Source: Methylopumilus universalis (lineage in GTDB: Bacteria > Pseudomonadota > Gammaproteobacteria > Burkholderiales > Methylophilaceae). From it: a DNA stretch of 64,000 nucleotides. Both the position numbers and the translations under genes were made by a program. Below the pieces are notes generated by a model that saw only the letters and a program-made list of their open reading frames with translations, made no database searches and was not told where the DNA came from. Location: NCBI RefSeq assembly GCF_006363895.1, contig NZ_CP040953.1; one strand, written 5' to 3'. This document shows, one piece after another, positions 25,113 through 32,861 of the stretch (its first letter is position 1; every line of letters starts with the position of its first letter).

Positions 25113-26132
25113 TTATTTGGCAGCAATCATAGCCAAAGCTGTATCAATCATTCGACAGCTAAAACCCCACTCATTGTCATACCACCCAAAAACTTTTACG
25201 AGCAATCCATCCTCACTCACTTTGGTAAGATTAGCATCAAAATGAGATGAGGCTTCTGTGTGATTGAAATCAACAGATACCAATGGCTCGTCATTGTAAA
25301 TTAATATATCTTTTAATAGGCCTTGGTTGGCCGCTTCTTTCATGATGCGATTTACTTCTTCTTTTGATGTCGCTTTTTTAGGTGTGAAAGTAAGCTCTAC
25401 TAATGATACATTTAATGTGGGTACTCTAATTGCAATACCATCAAGCTTACCTTTTAATTCAGGTATGACTAATGCAACACTCTCTGCGGCACCTGTTTTG
25501 GTAGGAATCATAGAGGCTGTTGCAGAACGCGCTCTTCTTAGATCTTTATGTTGATTGTCATTTAAATATTGGTCGTTTGTATATGAGTGAATAGTTGTCA
25601 TAAGTCCTGTGACAATCCCCAGTTTTTCATGCAATGGTTTTACCATTGGCGCCAAGCCATTCGTTGTGCAAGAAGCATTAGAAACAATAAGGTCAGAAGC
25701 TTTTAAAGTGAGATGGTTTACGCCATAAACAATAGTTGCATCAACATCTTTATCTCCCGGTGAAGAAATCAATACTTTCTTAGCGCCTTGTTTCAAATGT
25801 ATATTCGATTTTTCTTTACTAGTAAAAGCGCCGGTACATTCCATAACCACATCTACATTTAATTCACCCCAAGGTAAATCTTCAGGATTTCTTGTGCTAT
25901 AAAATTTAATAACATCACCATTTATAATAATTTCATGGTCATTGGTTTTGATGTCAGCATTAAATTTTCCATGCGCGCTATCGTATTTTAATAAATGAGC
26001 ATTAGATGCTGCATCACCACGACTCGAATTAATAGCCACTACTTTAATATCTTGATGATTTAACTCATAAATCGCTCTTAATATTAAACGGCCTATTCTT
26101 CCAAATCCTGTGATTGCTATCTTAACTGCCAT
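25113..26132 (-). CDS. gap: Glyceraldehyde-3-phosphate dehydrogenase, type I
   Basis: The 339-residue enzyme has the NAD-binding GFGRIGRLILRAI and the active-site SNASCTTNGLAPMVKPL with its nucleophilic Cys, then the His region HSYTNDQ and RARSATASMIPTKTGAA. An acidic/Asn dinucleotide selector cannot be judged confidently from VAINSSRGDA. A GAGGAAA ribosome site precedes the ATG. A strong hairpin lies about 20 bases upstream (26152-26183), so expression relative to tkt may depend on read-through or on a start inside the short gap. Confidence 0.97.
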   Translation of the reverse strand: MAVKIAITGFGRIGRLILRAIYELNHQDIKVVAINSSRGDAASNAHLLKYDSAHGKFNADIKTNDHEIIINGDVIKFYSTRNPEDLPWGELNVDVVMECTGAFTSKEKSNIHLKQGAKKVLISSPGDKDVDATIVYGVNHLTLKASDLIVSNASCTTNGLAPMVKPLHEKLGIVTGLMTTIHSYTNDQYLNDNQHKDLRRARSATASMIPTKTGAAESVALVIPELKGKLDGIAIRVPTLNVSLVELTFTPKKATSKEEVNRIMKEAANQGLLKDILIYNDEPLVSVDFNHTEASSHFDANLTKVSEDGLLVKVFGWYDNEWGFSCRMIDTALAMIAAK

Positions 26133-26151
26133 AAAAATTTCCTCGGTAAAA

Positions 26152-26183
26152 AATAAGGCATCTCAAAATTGAGATGCCTTATT
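26152..26183 (-). terminator. Terminator-like hairpin between tkt and gap
   Basis: On the minus strand, AATAAGGCATCTC pairs with GAGATGCCTTATT (13 bp, loop AATTTT) and continues into a six-T run toward 26146. This is a good intrinsic terminator for tkt. It sits in the 69-bp spacer right before gap, leaving only about 20 bases to the gap ATG, so it may be a partial terminator, attenuator or processing and stability element setting tkt to gap-pgk ratio. Confidence 0.8.
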
Positions 26184-26201
26184 AAACTTACTCAATAATA
26201 A

Positions 26202-28193
26202 TTACAGAATTGATTTAACAGTTGAAACAACATTTTCTACTGTAAATCCAAAGTGTTTAAATAATGCGCCGCCAGGGGCTGATTCGCCAAATGTATCGAT
26301 ACCAACAGCTGCGCCGTCTAAACCAATATATTTTCTCCAGAAATCGGTCACACCCGCTTCAATCGATACACGTTTTACACCTTTAGTTAATACGCTATCT
26401 TTGTATGCCTGATCTTGGCGATCATATACATTTGTTGATGGCATAGAAACAACACGTGCTTTGATATTTTGCTCTTTTAATGCCGCTTGTGATTTCAATG
26501 CAAGATCGACTTCTGATCCAGTTGCTATCAGAATGATATCTGCCTTGCCGCCTTCAGCTTCTGATAATACATAAGCACCTTTGCGAATTAAATCAATTTG
26601 CGTATCAGTTCTTTTTGTAAATGAAGTATTTTGTCTGCTTAATACTAAGCTTGTTGGGTTATGAATGCTTTCCACTGCAACTACCCATGCTACTGCTGTT
26701 TCAGTTGAGTCTGCTGGTCTCCATACATCCATTCTAGGAATGTAACGAAGACCTGAGGTAGTTTCGATCGGTTGATGTGTTGGGCCATCTTCACCTTGAC
26801 CAATCGAGTCATGCGTTAAAACATAGATCACTCTTTGTTTCATAAGCGCTGCCATTCTCATGCCGTTCTTCATATAGTCTGTAAATATATGGAAAGTGCC
26901 ACCGAATGGAAGCACGCCGCCATGAAGCGCCATGCCATTCATAATAGCTGCCATACCAAATTCACGTACGCCATAAGAAATATAATTACCTGGTGTTTTG
27001 CCGCTTACGTGCTGGAATGATGAACAGCTTGTTAAGTTAGACCCTGTTAAGTCTGCTGAACCTCCCACAAATTCTGGCAACATTGGCGCAAGCGCAGCAA
27101 TAGCATTTTGTGAGGCTTTACGTGTCGCTAATACTTCAGCTTTTTCATTTACTGATTTAATCATGGCATCAGTTGATGCTTTCCAATTTTTTGGAAGATC
27201 GCCTTTCATACGACGTTTAAATTCAGCAGCTAAATCTGGAAATTCTTTTTCATAAGCCGCGAATTTATCATTCCATGCTGCTTCAGCTTTAGCACCTTTA
27301 TCTTTAGCGCTCCATCCTGCATATACGTCTTCAGGAATTACAAAAGGATCGTGCTTCCAACCAATGGCTTCTCTTGTAGCTGCGACTTCAGCATCACCTA
27401 ATGCTGATCCATGACAATCATGTGATCCAGATTTATTAGGTGAGCCTTTGCCAATAATAGTTTTGCAACAAATTAATGATGGCTTGTCTGTGATTTTCTT
27501 TGCTGCTTCTACTGCTTTGTTAATAGCTTCAAAATCATGGCCATCTACATTTGGAATTACATGCCAACCATATGATTCGAAACGTTTAGCTGTATCGTCT
27601 GTATACCAACCTTCGATGTGGCCATCGATAGAAATTCCATTGTCATCCCAGAATGCAATTAAATTTCCAAGGCCCCATGTTCCTGCAAGGGCAGAAGCCT
27701 CATGAGAAACACCTTCCATCATGCAACCATCACCTAAAAATACATATGTGTGGTGATCTACAATTTTATGATTAGGTTTATTAAATTGGTTAGCGAGTAA
27801 TTTTTCTGCCATTGCAAAACCTACCGCATTACTTATGCCTTGACCTAAAGGTCCCGTGGTTGTTTCTACACCTGGTGCATAACCGTATTCGGGGTGGCCT
27901 GCACACTTAGAATGAAGTTGACGAAATGTTTTGATTTCATCCATCGGTAAATCGTAACCTGTGAGATGAAGCAATGAATAAATCAACATCGAACCATGTC
28001 CATTCGAAAGAATAAAACGATCACGATTAGCCCAGTTTGGATTAGAAGGGTTATGTTGTAAATGATGATTCCATAAAACTTCGGCAATTTCAGCCATGCC
28101 CATAGGCGCGCCTGGGTGACCTGAGTTTGCTTTTTGAACTGCATCCATTGATAACGCACGAATCGCGTTAGCTAAATCTTGACGTGTTGCCAT
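26202..28193 (-). CDS. tkt: Transketolase
   Basis: The 663-residue thiamine-diphosphate enzyme moves two-carbon units between sugar phosphates. Landmarks: SGHPGAPMGMAEIAEVLW, NGHGSMLIYSLLHL, GPLGQGISNAVG, the GDG motif FLGDGCMMEGVSHEA, Mg/ThDP-binding NG(I)S, the pyrimidine domain GVREFGMAAIMNGMALHGG and DSIGQGEDGPTHQP, and C-terminal FGESAPGGALFKHFGF. In a methylotroph it would serve the rearrangement of ribulose-monophosphate-cycle sugars; that role is inferred from context. It carries the strongest ribosome site in this region. Confidence 0.98.
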   Translation of the reverse strand: MATRQDLANAIRALSMDAVQKANSGHPGAPMGMAEIAEVLWNHHLQHNPSNPNWANRDRFILSNGHGSMLIYSLLHLTGYDLPMDEIKTFRQLHSKCAGHPEYGYAPGVETTTGPLGQGISNAVGFAMAEKLLANQFNKPNHKIVDHHTYVFLGDGCMMEGVSHEASALAGTWGLGNLIAFWDDNGISIDGHIEGWYTDDTAKRFESYGWHVIPNVDGHDFEAINKAVEAAKKITDKPSLICCKTIIGKGSPNKSGSHDCHGSALGDAEVAATREAIGWKHDPFVIPEDVYAGWSAKDKGAKAEAAWNDKFAAYEKEFPDLAAEFKRRMKGDLPKNWKASTDAMIKSVNEKAEVLATRKASQNAIAALAPMLPEFVGGSADLTGSNLTSCSSFQHVSGKTPGNYISYGVREFGMAAIMNGMALHGGVLPFGGTFHIFTDYMKNGMRMAALMKQRVIYVLTHDSIGQGEDGPTHQPIETTSGLRYIPRMDVWRPADSTETAVAWVVAVESIHNPTSLVLSRQNTSFTKRTDTQIDLIRKGAYVLSEAEGGKADIILIATGSEVDLALKSQAALKEQNIKARVVSMPSTNVYDRQDQAYKDSVLTKGVKRVSIEAGVTDFWRKYIGLDGAAVGIDTFGESAPGGALFKHFGFTVENVVSTVKSIL

Positions 28194-28198
28194 TATTG

Positions 28199-28204
28199 CC
28201 TCCC
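28199..28204 (-). promoter_or_regulatory. Strong Shine-Dalgarno of tkt
   Basis: GGGAGG on the minus strand lies five bases before the tkt ATG (28193). The rest of the 168-bp gap 28194-28361 is A/T-rich with no gene. I see no clear riboswitch fold, only a weak G/C patch near 28304-28340 shared with the end of the thioredoxin-fold gene's transcript. Confidence 0.6.
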
Positions 28205-28361
28205 GAAATTGACAGCATTACAAATATTTTTTAAGTATTTGCTTACTAAATGTAAAGTTAAAAAATTGATGTTATTTTTACCTAAATTATTGCTTAAATA
28301 CCCCTTTTCAGCAAGGTGAATAGGGTCTTTTTGCCCCTTGATTATTTGAGCTAAATGCTTT

Positions 28362-28916
28362 TCATTCTCGCCATTTGATTGAGCAACCTATACTCGATTT
28401 TTGGTCAACAGGGCCTTGCTGGGTCTTAGCAACAAGAAGCATTGCCTCATATAAATCTCGCGTATTATTGGGTGGCGGCTCTCCTCGACCAGTTGCATCG
28501 AAGCGGCCACGATATTGCAGTTCTAGATTACGATTAAAACCAAAAAAATCAGGTGTACAAATAGCATTATAGGAACGCGCAGTTTCTTGACTGTGATCAA
28601 TTGCGTAAGGAAAAGGAAAGTTAAATTGATGCGCAACGAGTTTCATATTCTCAAATGAATCTTCAGGATAATTCTCAGTGTCATTACTTTGAATGGCAAC
28701 CGTTTCAATGCCGAGATCTTTTAGCGCTCGAACATCTTTCACCAGTCTTGGCAAAATTGCTTTCACATATGGGCAGTGGTTACATATGAACATGATAAGC
28801 AAACCATTAGCCCCTTTTGATTTTTCTAGGTTCCAAAAGGTATCATCGACCCCCTGCAAATTAAAATCGATCGCTTTCCAACCAAAATCGCAAAGTGGAG
28901 TATTTAAACTAACCAT
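28362..28916 (-). CDS. Thioredoxin-fold redoxin-like protein
   Basis: The 184-residue protein lacks a signal peptide. It has the AhpC/TSA-redoxin fold with FICNHCPYVKAILPRLVKDV: a C-N-H-C pair on the active-site helix in a context typical of a thioredoxin-family group often called redoxin-domain proteins. Later parts include VAIQSNDTENYPEDSFENM and the cis-Pro-region ICTPDFFGF. It is probably a cytoplasmic thiol peroxidase or oxidoreductase; partners are unknown. It stands upstream of tkt on the same strand and is divergent from rsmE (43-bp spacer). Confidence 0.8.
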   Translation of the reverse strand: MVSLNTPLCDFGWKAIDFNLQGVDDTFWNLEKSKGANGLLIMFICNHCPYVKAILPRLVKDVRALKDLGIETVAIQSNDTENYPEDSFENMKLVAHQFNFPFPYAIDHSQETARSYNAICTPDFFGFNRNLELQYRGRFDATGRGEPPPNNTRDLYEAMLLVAKTQQGPVDQKSSIGCSIKWRE

Positions 28917-28959
28917 GTTTTATGCCTTAATATAGCTTATCTTTTTAATAGAATTGAGT

Positions 28960-29700
28960 ATGGAAGAAAATCGATTTTACCACTCCGAAAAGCTAGAACT
29001 CAAACATGTCGTTGAGTTAATTGCGCAGACACATATCCATGCTACAAAAGTTTTAAGATTAAAGGTGGGCGATCAATTCGCACTCTTTAATGGTGACGGT
29101 TATGATTATGTCGCAAAAGTAATTGAATTATCTAAGCATAAAACATCTGTTGAGATTATCGATAGGTATGCAGTGAACCATGAGTCACCCTTAAAAATTA
29201 CCCTCGCACAAGGTCTTGCAGCTGGAGACAAAATGGACTGGATTATTCAAAAAGCAGTTGAGCTTGGCATCCAAACCATACAGCCTCTATTGACTGAACG
29301 ATCCATTGTTAAGCTTGACCGTGAAAGAGCAGATAAAAAACTTGAGCACTGGAGAACTGTTGCTATTTCAGCCTGCGAACAAACCGGGCGAAGCATCATT
29401 CCGGATATTTTAAGTCCGATTCACATAGTCCAATGGCTCAGTAATCAAAACCAAATAGCTAACAGTTTGAAGTTAATCCTTACGCCAGCGAAAGCTCAAA
29501 ATATCAATCACTTAGAAAAACCTTCTTCTCCTGTTGTTTTTATGGTGGGACCTGAGGGCGGCTTTTCAGAAAAAGAAATGAATTTAGCTTTAAGTAGCTC
29601 ATTTGTTCCAGTAAATTTTGGCAAGAGAGTTCTAAGAACGGAAACCGCCTCCGTCGTAGCGCTATCGATTATGCAAAATTTATGGGGTGATTTTGCATAA
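28960..29700 (+). CDS. rsmE: 16S rRNA (uracil1498-N3)-methyltransferase RsmE
   Basis: The 246-residue SPOUT methyltransferase modifies U1498 of 16S rRNA in the assembled 30S subunit. It has a small N-terminal PUA-like barrel (HATKVLRLKVGDQFALFNGDG), then the knot domain with QGLAAGDKMDWIIQKAVELGIQ, ERSIVK, ACEQTGRSIIP, and the SAM-binding VGPEGGFSEKEM and LGKRVLRTETA-like NFGKRVLRTETASVVALS. The ATG at 28960 is preferred; a TTG two codons earlier (28954) is possible. A weak hairpin overlaps its stop codon. Confidence 0.95.
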   Translation: MEENRFYHSEKLELKHVVELIAQTHIHATKVLRLKVGDQFALFNGDGYDYVAKVIELSKHKTSVEIIDRYAVNHESPLKITLAQGLAAGDKMDWIIQKAVELGIQTIQPLLTERSIVKLDRERADKKLEHWRTVAISACEQTGRSIIPDILSPIHIVQWLSNQNQIANSLKLILTPAKAQNINHLEKPSSPVVFMVGPEGGFSEKEMNLALSSSFVPVNFGKRVLRTETASVVALSIMQNLWGDFA

Positions 29701-29716
29701 TACGCAAAATTTTTGA
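29690..29716 (+). terminator. Weak terminator-like hairpin at the rsmE stop
   Basis: ATTTTGC (29690-29696) pairs with GCAAAAT (29704-29710) across a seven-base loop and runs into a T-rich tract. The stem has only two G/C pairs, so it may be inefficient. It overlaps the rsmE TAA. Confidence 0.33.
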
Positions 29717-29752
29717 TTTTTTTATAAAAATACATGTAAAATATGCATTTTA
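29713..29752 (+). promoter_or_regulatory. Candidate argA promoter with inverted repeat over the -10 box
   Basis: TTGATT at 29713-29718, an 18-bp spacer and TAAAAT at 29737-29742 form a fair sigma70-type promoter, with the start expected near 29749 and a leader of about 20 nt. The -10 box is also the left arm of the inverted repeat TAAAAT-ATGC-ATTTTA (29737-29752). A protein bound there would block the promoter. The XRE domain encoded by the next gene is the obvious candidate, by inference only. Confidence 0.4.
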
Positions 29753-29768
29753 AGCAAATTATAAACCT

Positions 29769-31322
29769 ATGTCTCTTGGCGCAGCAATCAGAAAAAGAAG
29801 GAAGTCTTTAGGGTTCACCCTGCAGGCATTAGCAAAAAAAATTGCGAGCGATCCCGGTAATCTTTCTAGAATAGAAAGGGGCGAGCAAAATATAGGTGAA
29901 GCGCAATTATTAAAAATATGTGAAGCGCTTAATTGTGCCCCCTCCAGTCTTTTTCAAAACAACGTGCCTGCAAACACTATTCCAAAACTAGATAGCCAAA
30001 CATTTGCAAGATGGTTTAGATTAGCGGCCCCGTATATCAATACTTTTAGCAATAAAACATTTGTTATTGCTTTTGGCGGGGAGCTTCTTGATGAAGATCA
30101 GTTTACCGCTCTCTCTCACGACATCAACTTATTAACTTGCTTAAATGTCAAAATTATCCTCGTTCATGGGGCAAGACCTCAAATCGACCAGAAGCTAAAA
30201 GAGAAAAAAATTTCAACTCAGCTTGTAAGAAATGTTCGAGTCACTGATGATTTAAGTATGGAAGCCGTTAAAGAAGCTAATGGTCTGATTAAGATCAATA
30301 TTGAATCAACACTTTCTTCAAGTCTTTTAAACTCGCCTATGGCGGGTAGTGATATTAAAGTCTCTAGCGGAAATTTTATTACTGCAAAACCTTTGGGTGT
30401 GATTGATGGTATCGATATGCAACATACAGGGGAAGTAAGAAAAATTGACAGCGCTGCCATCAAGAAAAAATTAGACAACAAAGAATTAGTAGTGATCTCA
30501 CCCATCGGTTATTCGCCTACAGGTGAAGTATTTAATCTCACAATGGAAGATGTAGCCCTCAAAACCTCTATAGCTTTAGAAGCGGATAAACTTATTCTTC
30601 TTATAGATTCCGATGGTATTTTTAATCTAAGAAATGAACTTCTGCATGAGATGACATTAGAAAAGGCAATTAATCTTTATAAAAGCACTTCAAAAAATAA
30701 TCCAAAAAAACATGAGCTTATTAATATCAACTCCAATGAGTTAGATCTTCTTGAAATTGCTATTAAAGCTTCTGAAGCAGGTATAAATAAAATTCATCTC
30801 ATTAATAGGCATATTGATGGTGCGATTCTGCAAGAATTATTTACAGATGAAGGTGTAGGAACAGTTATTACCGAAAAAGCTCTAGATACTATTAGGCCAG
30901 CTTCTCATAACGACGTTAAAGGAATTCATAAGCTAATTAATCCACTGGAGGCTGGAGGGTATCTTGTTAAAAGAGGCAGAGAAAGAATTGATCATGAGAT
31001 AGAAAACTTTTTAGTGATCGAGCATGATAATAAAATTATCGGTTGTGCAGCTTTATATTCTTATGATGACCATGTTGAATTTGCATGCTTTGCTATTAAC
31101 AAAAATTACCAGTCTAAAGGCTTTGGGTCAAAGCTCTATAATTATTGCGAAGAACTTGCGCGACAAAGAAATTATAAATATCTATTTGCCTTAACAACAA
31201 GAACTGAGCATTGGTTCATTGAGAAAGGTTTTAAAGAGGAGAATATTCAAAAGCTTCCTAAAAAAAGAATAGAGTCTTATTTGCCACAAAGAAATTCAAA
31301 ATTTTTTATTAAAAAGCTTTAA
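29769..31322 (+). CDS. argA: XRE helix-turn-helix fused to N-acetylglutamate synthase (ArgA)
   Basis: A single 517-residue frame joins three parts. Residues 1-62 form a complete XRE/Cro domain (IRKRRKSLGFTLQALAKKIASDPGNLSRIERGEQNIGEAQLLKICEAL). After a short linker, ArgA starts at FARWFRLAAPYINTF. Residues about 90-370 are the amino-acid-kinase-like, arginine-sensing domain (VHGARPQID; FTDEGVGTVI at its end). Residues about 375-517 are a GNAT acetyltransferase (SKGFGSKLYNYCEELARQ, HWFIEKGF). ArgA makes N-acetylglutamate from acetyl-CoA and glutamate, the first arginine step, and argB follows by 27 bp. Ordinary ArgA is about 440 residues and has no DNA-binding domain. No ATG exists between the HTH and the kinase fold; a GTG at 29964 lacks a ribosome site. 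The enzyme call is strong. A regulatory role for the HTH is inference. Confidence 0.92.
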   Translation: MSLGAAIRKRRKSLGFTLQALAKKIASDPGNLSRIERGEQNIGEAQLLKICEALNCAPSSLFQNNVPANTIPKLDSQTFARWFRLAAPYINTFSNKTFVIAFGGELLDEDQFTALSHDINLLTCLNVKIILVHGARPQIDQKLKEKKISTQLVRNVRVTDDLSMEAVKEANGLIKINIESTLSSSLLNSPMAGSDIKVSSGNFITAKPLGVIDGIDMQHTGEVRKIDSAAIKKKLDNKELVVISPIGYSPTGEVFNLTMEDVALKTSIALEADKLILLIDSDGIFNLRNELLHEMTLEKAINLYKSTSKNNPKKHELININSNELDLLEIAIKASEAGINKIHLINRHIDGAILQELFTDEGVGTVITEKALDTIRPASHNDVKGIHKLINPLEAGGYLVKRGRERIDHEIENFLVIEHDNKIIGCAALYSYDDHVEFACFAINKNYQSKGFGSKLYNYCEELARQRNYKYLFALTTRTEHWFIEKGFKEENIQKLPKKRIESYLPQRNSKFFIKKL

Positions 31323-31349
31323 AATCTTAAAAAAACTATAGGCATAAAA

Positions 31350-32234
31350 ATGAGTCAAAATATCCAACCGGAACACAAAGCCAAAATATTAAGTGAGGCT
31401 TTACCGTACATCAAAAAATTCTTTGGCAAAACCATCGTCATTAAGTATGGTGGAAATGCCATGGTCGACGAAAATTTAAAGCAGTCATTTGCTAGCGACG
31501 TCGTACTTTTAAAATTAGTTGGCATGAACCCCGTTGTTGTTCATGGTGGCGGTCCTCAAATAGATGAACATCTCGATAAGCTTGGTAAAAAAGGTGAGTT
31601 TATTCAAGGCATGAGGGTAACTGATGCTGAAACTATGGACATAGTAGAAATGGTTTTAGGTGGCCAGGTGAATAAAGAGATTGTAAATCTCATCAATAGA
31701 CATGGCGGAAAAGCGGTGGGTCTCACCGGCCAAGATGGAAATTTTATTCACGCTAAAAAACTCATTGTACAAAATGATACAGATCCTAACAAAACAATTG
31801 ATCTTGGTCATGTAGGGGAAATTGCATCAATCAATCCTAGTATTATTAATTTTTTAGATGAGGGAGATTTTATTCCTGTCATAGCACCAATTGGAGTAGG
31901 AGCAAATGGAGAGACTTATAATATTAATGCCGATCTCGTCGCAGGAAAATTATCTGAAGTATTAAACGCTGAAAAATTAATCCTACTTACAAATACACCA
32001 GGTGTTCTAGACAAAAAAGGTTCACTTCTTACGGGATTAACACCGAATGAGATAGATAAGCTTGTAGAAGATGGAACATTATCAGGCGGTATGCTTCCTA
32101 AAATAAGTTCAGCCCTTGACGCTGCAAGAAGCGGAGTAAAAAGTGTTCATATAATTGATGGCAGGGTGCAGCACGCGCTTTTATTAGAAGTACTAACTGA
32201 CGAGGGTGTAGGCACTTTAATTAAGGCAAAATAA
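31350..32234 (+). CDS. argB: N-acetylglutamate kinase
   Basis: The 294-residue amino-acid kinase phosphorylates N-acetylglutamate, the second arginine step. Landmarks: TIVIKYGGNAMVDENLKQSFASDVVLLKLVG, VVVHGGGPQID, GLTGQDGNFIHAKK, NINADLVAGKLSEVL, LTNTPGVLDKKG and SGGMLPKISSALDA. The N-terminal helix before the kinase core (residues about 1-25) matches the arginine-inhibited hexameric class, which suggests feedback control; this is inferred. It is directly downstream of argA and ends flush with the HAD gene. Confidence 0.97.
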   Translation: MSQNIQPEHKAKILSEALPYIKKFFGKTIVIKYGGNAMVDENLKQSFASDVVLLKLVGMNPVVVHGGGPQIDEHLDKLGKKGEFIQGMRVTDAETMDIVEMVLGGQVNKEIVNLINRHGGKAVGLTGQDGNFIHAKKLIVQNDTDPNKTIDLGHVGEIASINPSIINFLDEGDFIPVIAPIGVGANGETYNINADLVAGKLSEVLNAEKLILLTNTPGVLDKKGSLLTGLTPNEIDKLVEDGTLSGGMLPKISSALDAARSGVKSVHIIDGRVQHALLLEVLTDEGVGTLIKAK

Positions 32235-32861
32235 TTGTCAAAAATTTGGATTTTTGATTTAGATGACACGCTCCACGACGCAAGTTCTAAAATATTTCCA
32301 CGCATTAATCAGTCTATGACTACATATGTAAGTCAAAAACTTAATATTAGCAATGATGCTGCACATGAAATTCGGGACCAATATTGGAAAATCTATGGTG
32401 CGACTTTGAAGGGGCTCATGGAAAATCACGGTGTCGATCCAAAAGAATTTTTACTGAAAACACACGATGCATATGAACTTTCTAAATTCGTTAAGCAATC
32501 TCACGCCTTAAAAAATACTTTAAAGAAACTCAGGGGTAAAAAGATTGTTTTTACAAATGCCCCTCTCCATTATGCAATAGCAATTATTAAATCATTAAAC
32601 ATTGAAAAATATTTTTCAGCAATTTATAGCATTGAGTCAACGAAATATAATCCAAAACCTTCTCTCATTGCGTTTAGGAAAATTTTAAGGCATCTCGGAA
32701 AAAAGGCTTATCAATGCACAATGGTAGAAGATGATCTTGCTAATTTAAAAACAGCATACAAGATAGGCATGAAAACAATATTAGTCTCAAGACAGAATAA
32801 AAAAACAATTTTTGTAAATAAACGAATTACAAAAATTACTCAGCTTACTCAGTCAAGCTAG
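32235..32861 (+). CDS. HAD-family pyrimidine 5'-nucleotidase-like phosphatase
   Basis: The 208-residue protein starts with a TTG directly abutting the argB stop (zero spacer), with AAGG about nine bases upstream. HAD motifs: DLDDTLHDAS (I), FTNAP (II), the Lys in KYNPKPSLIAF (III) and MVEDDLANLKTAYKIGM (IV). The pattern, with a helical cap after motif I, is that of SDT1/PpnN-like pyrimidine nucleotidases (HAD IA). The argB neighbour is common in betaproteobacteria. Substrate is not certain. Its TAG stop and that of the opposing cca share CTAG at 32858-32861. Confidence 0.83.
   Translation: MSKIWIFDLDDTLHDASSKIFPRINQSMTTYVSQKLNISNDAAHEIRDQYWKIYGATLKGLMENHGVDPKEFLLKTHDAYELSKFVKQSHALKNTLKKLRGKKIVFTNAPLHYAIAIIKSLNIEKYFSAIYSIESTKYNPKPSLIAFRKILRHLGKKAYQCTMVEDDLANLKTAYKIGMKTILVSRQNKKTIFVNKRITKITQLTQSS

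Noticed and set aside
26998..27255. Plus-strand open frame inside tkt
   Set aside because: Complement of conserved transketolase coding sequence with no promoter, ribosome site or homology that I recognise.
28194..28361. Riboswitch in the tkt leader
   Set aside because: The A/T-rich gap shows only a strong Shine-Dalgarno sequence and weak pairing; no known riboswitch core was recognisable.
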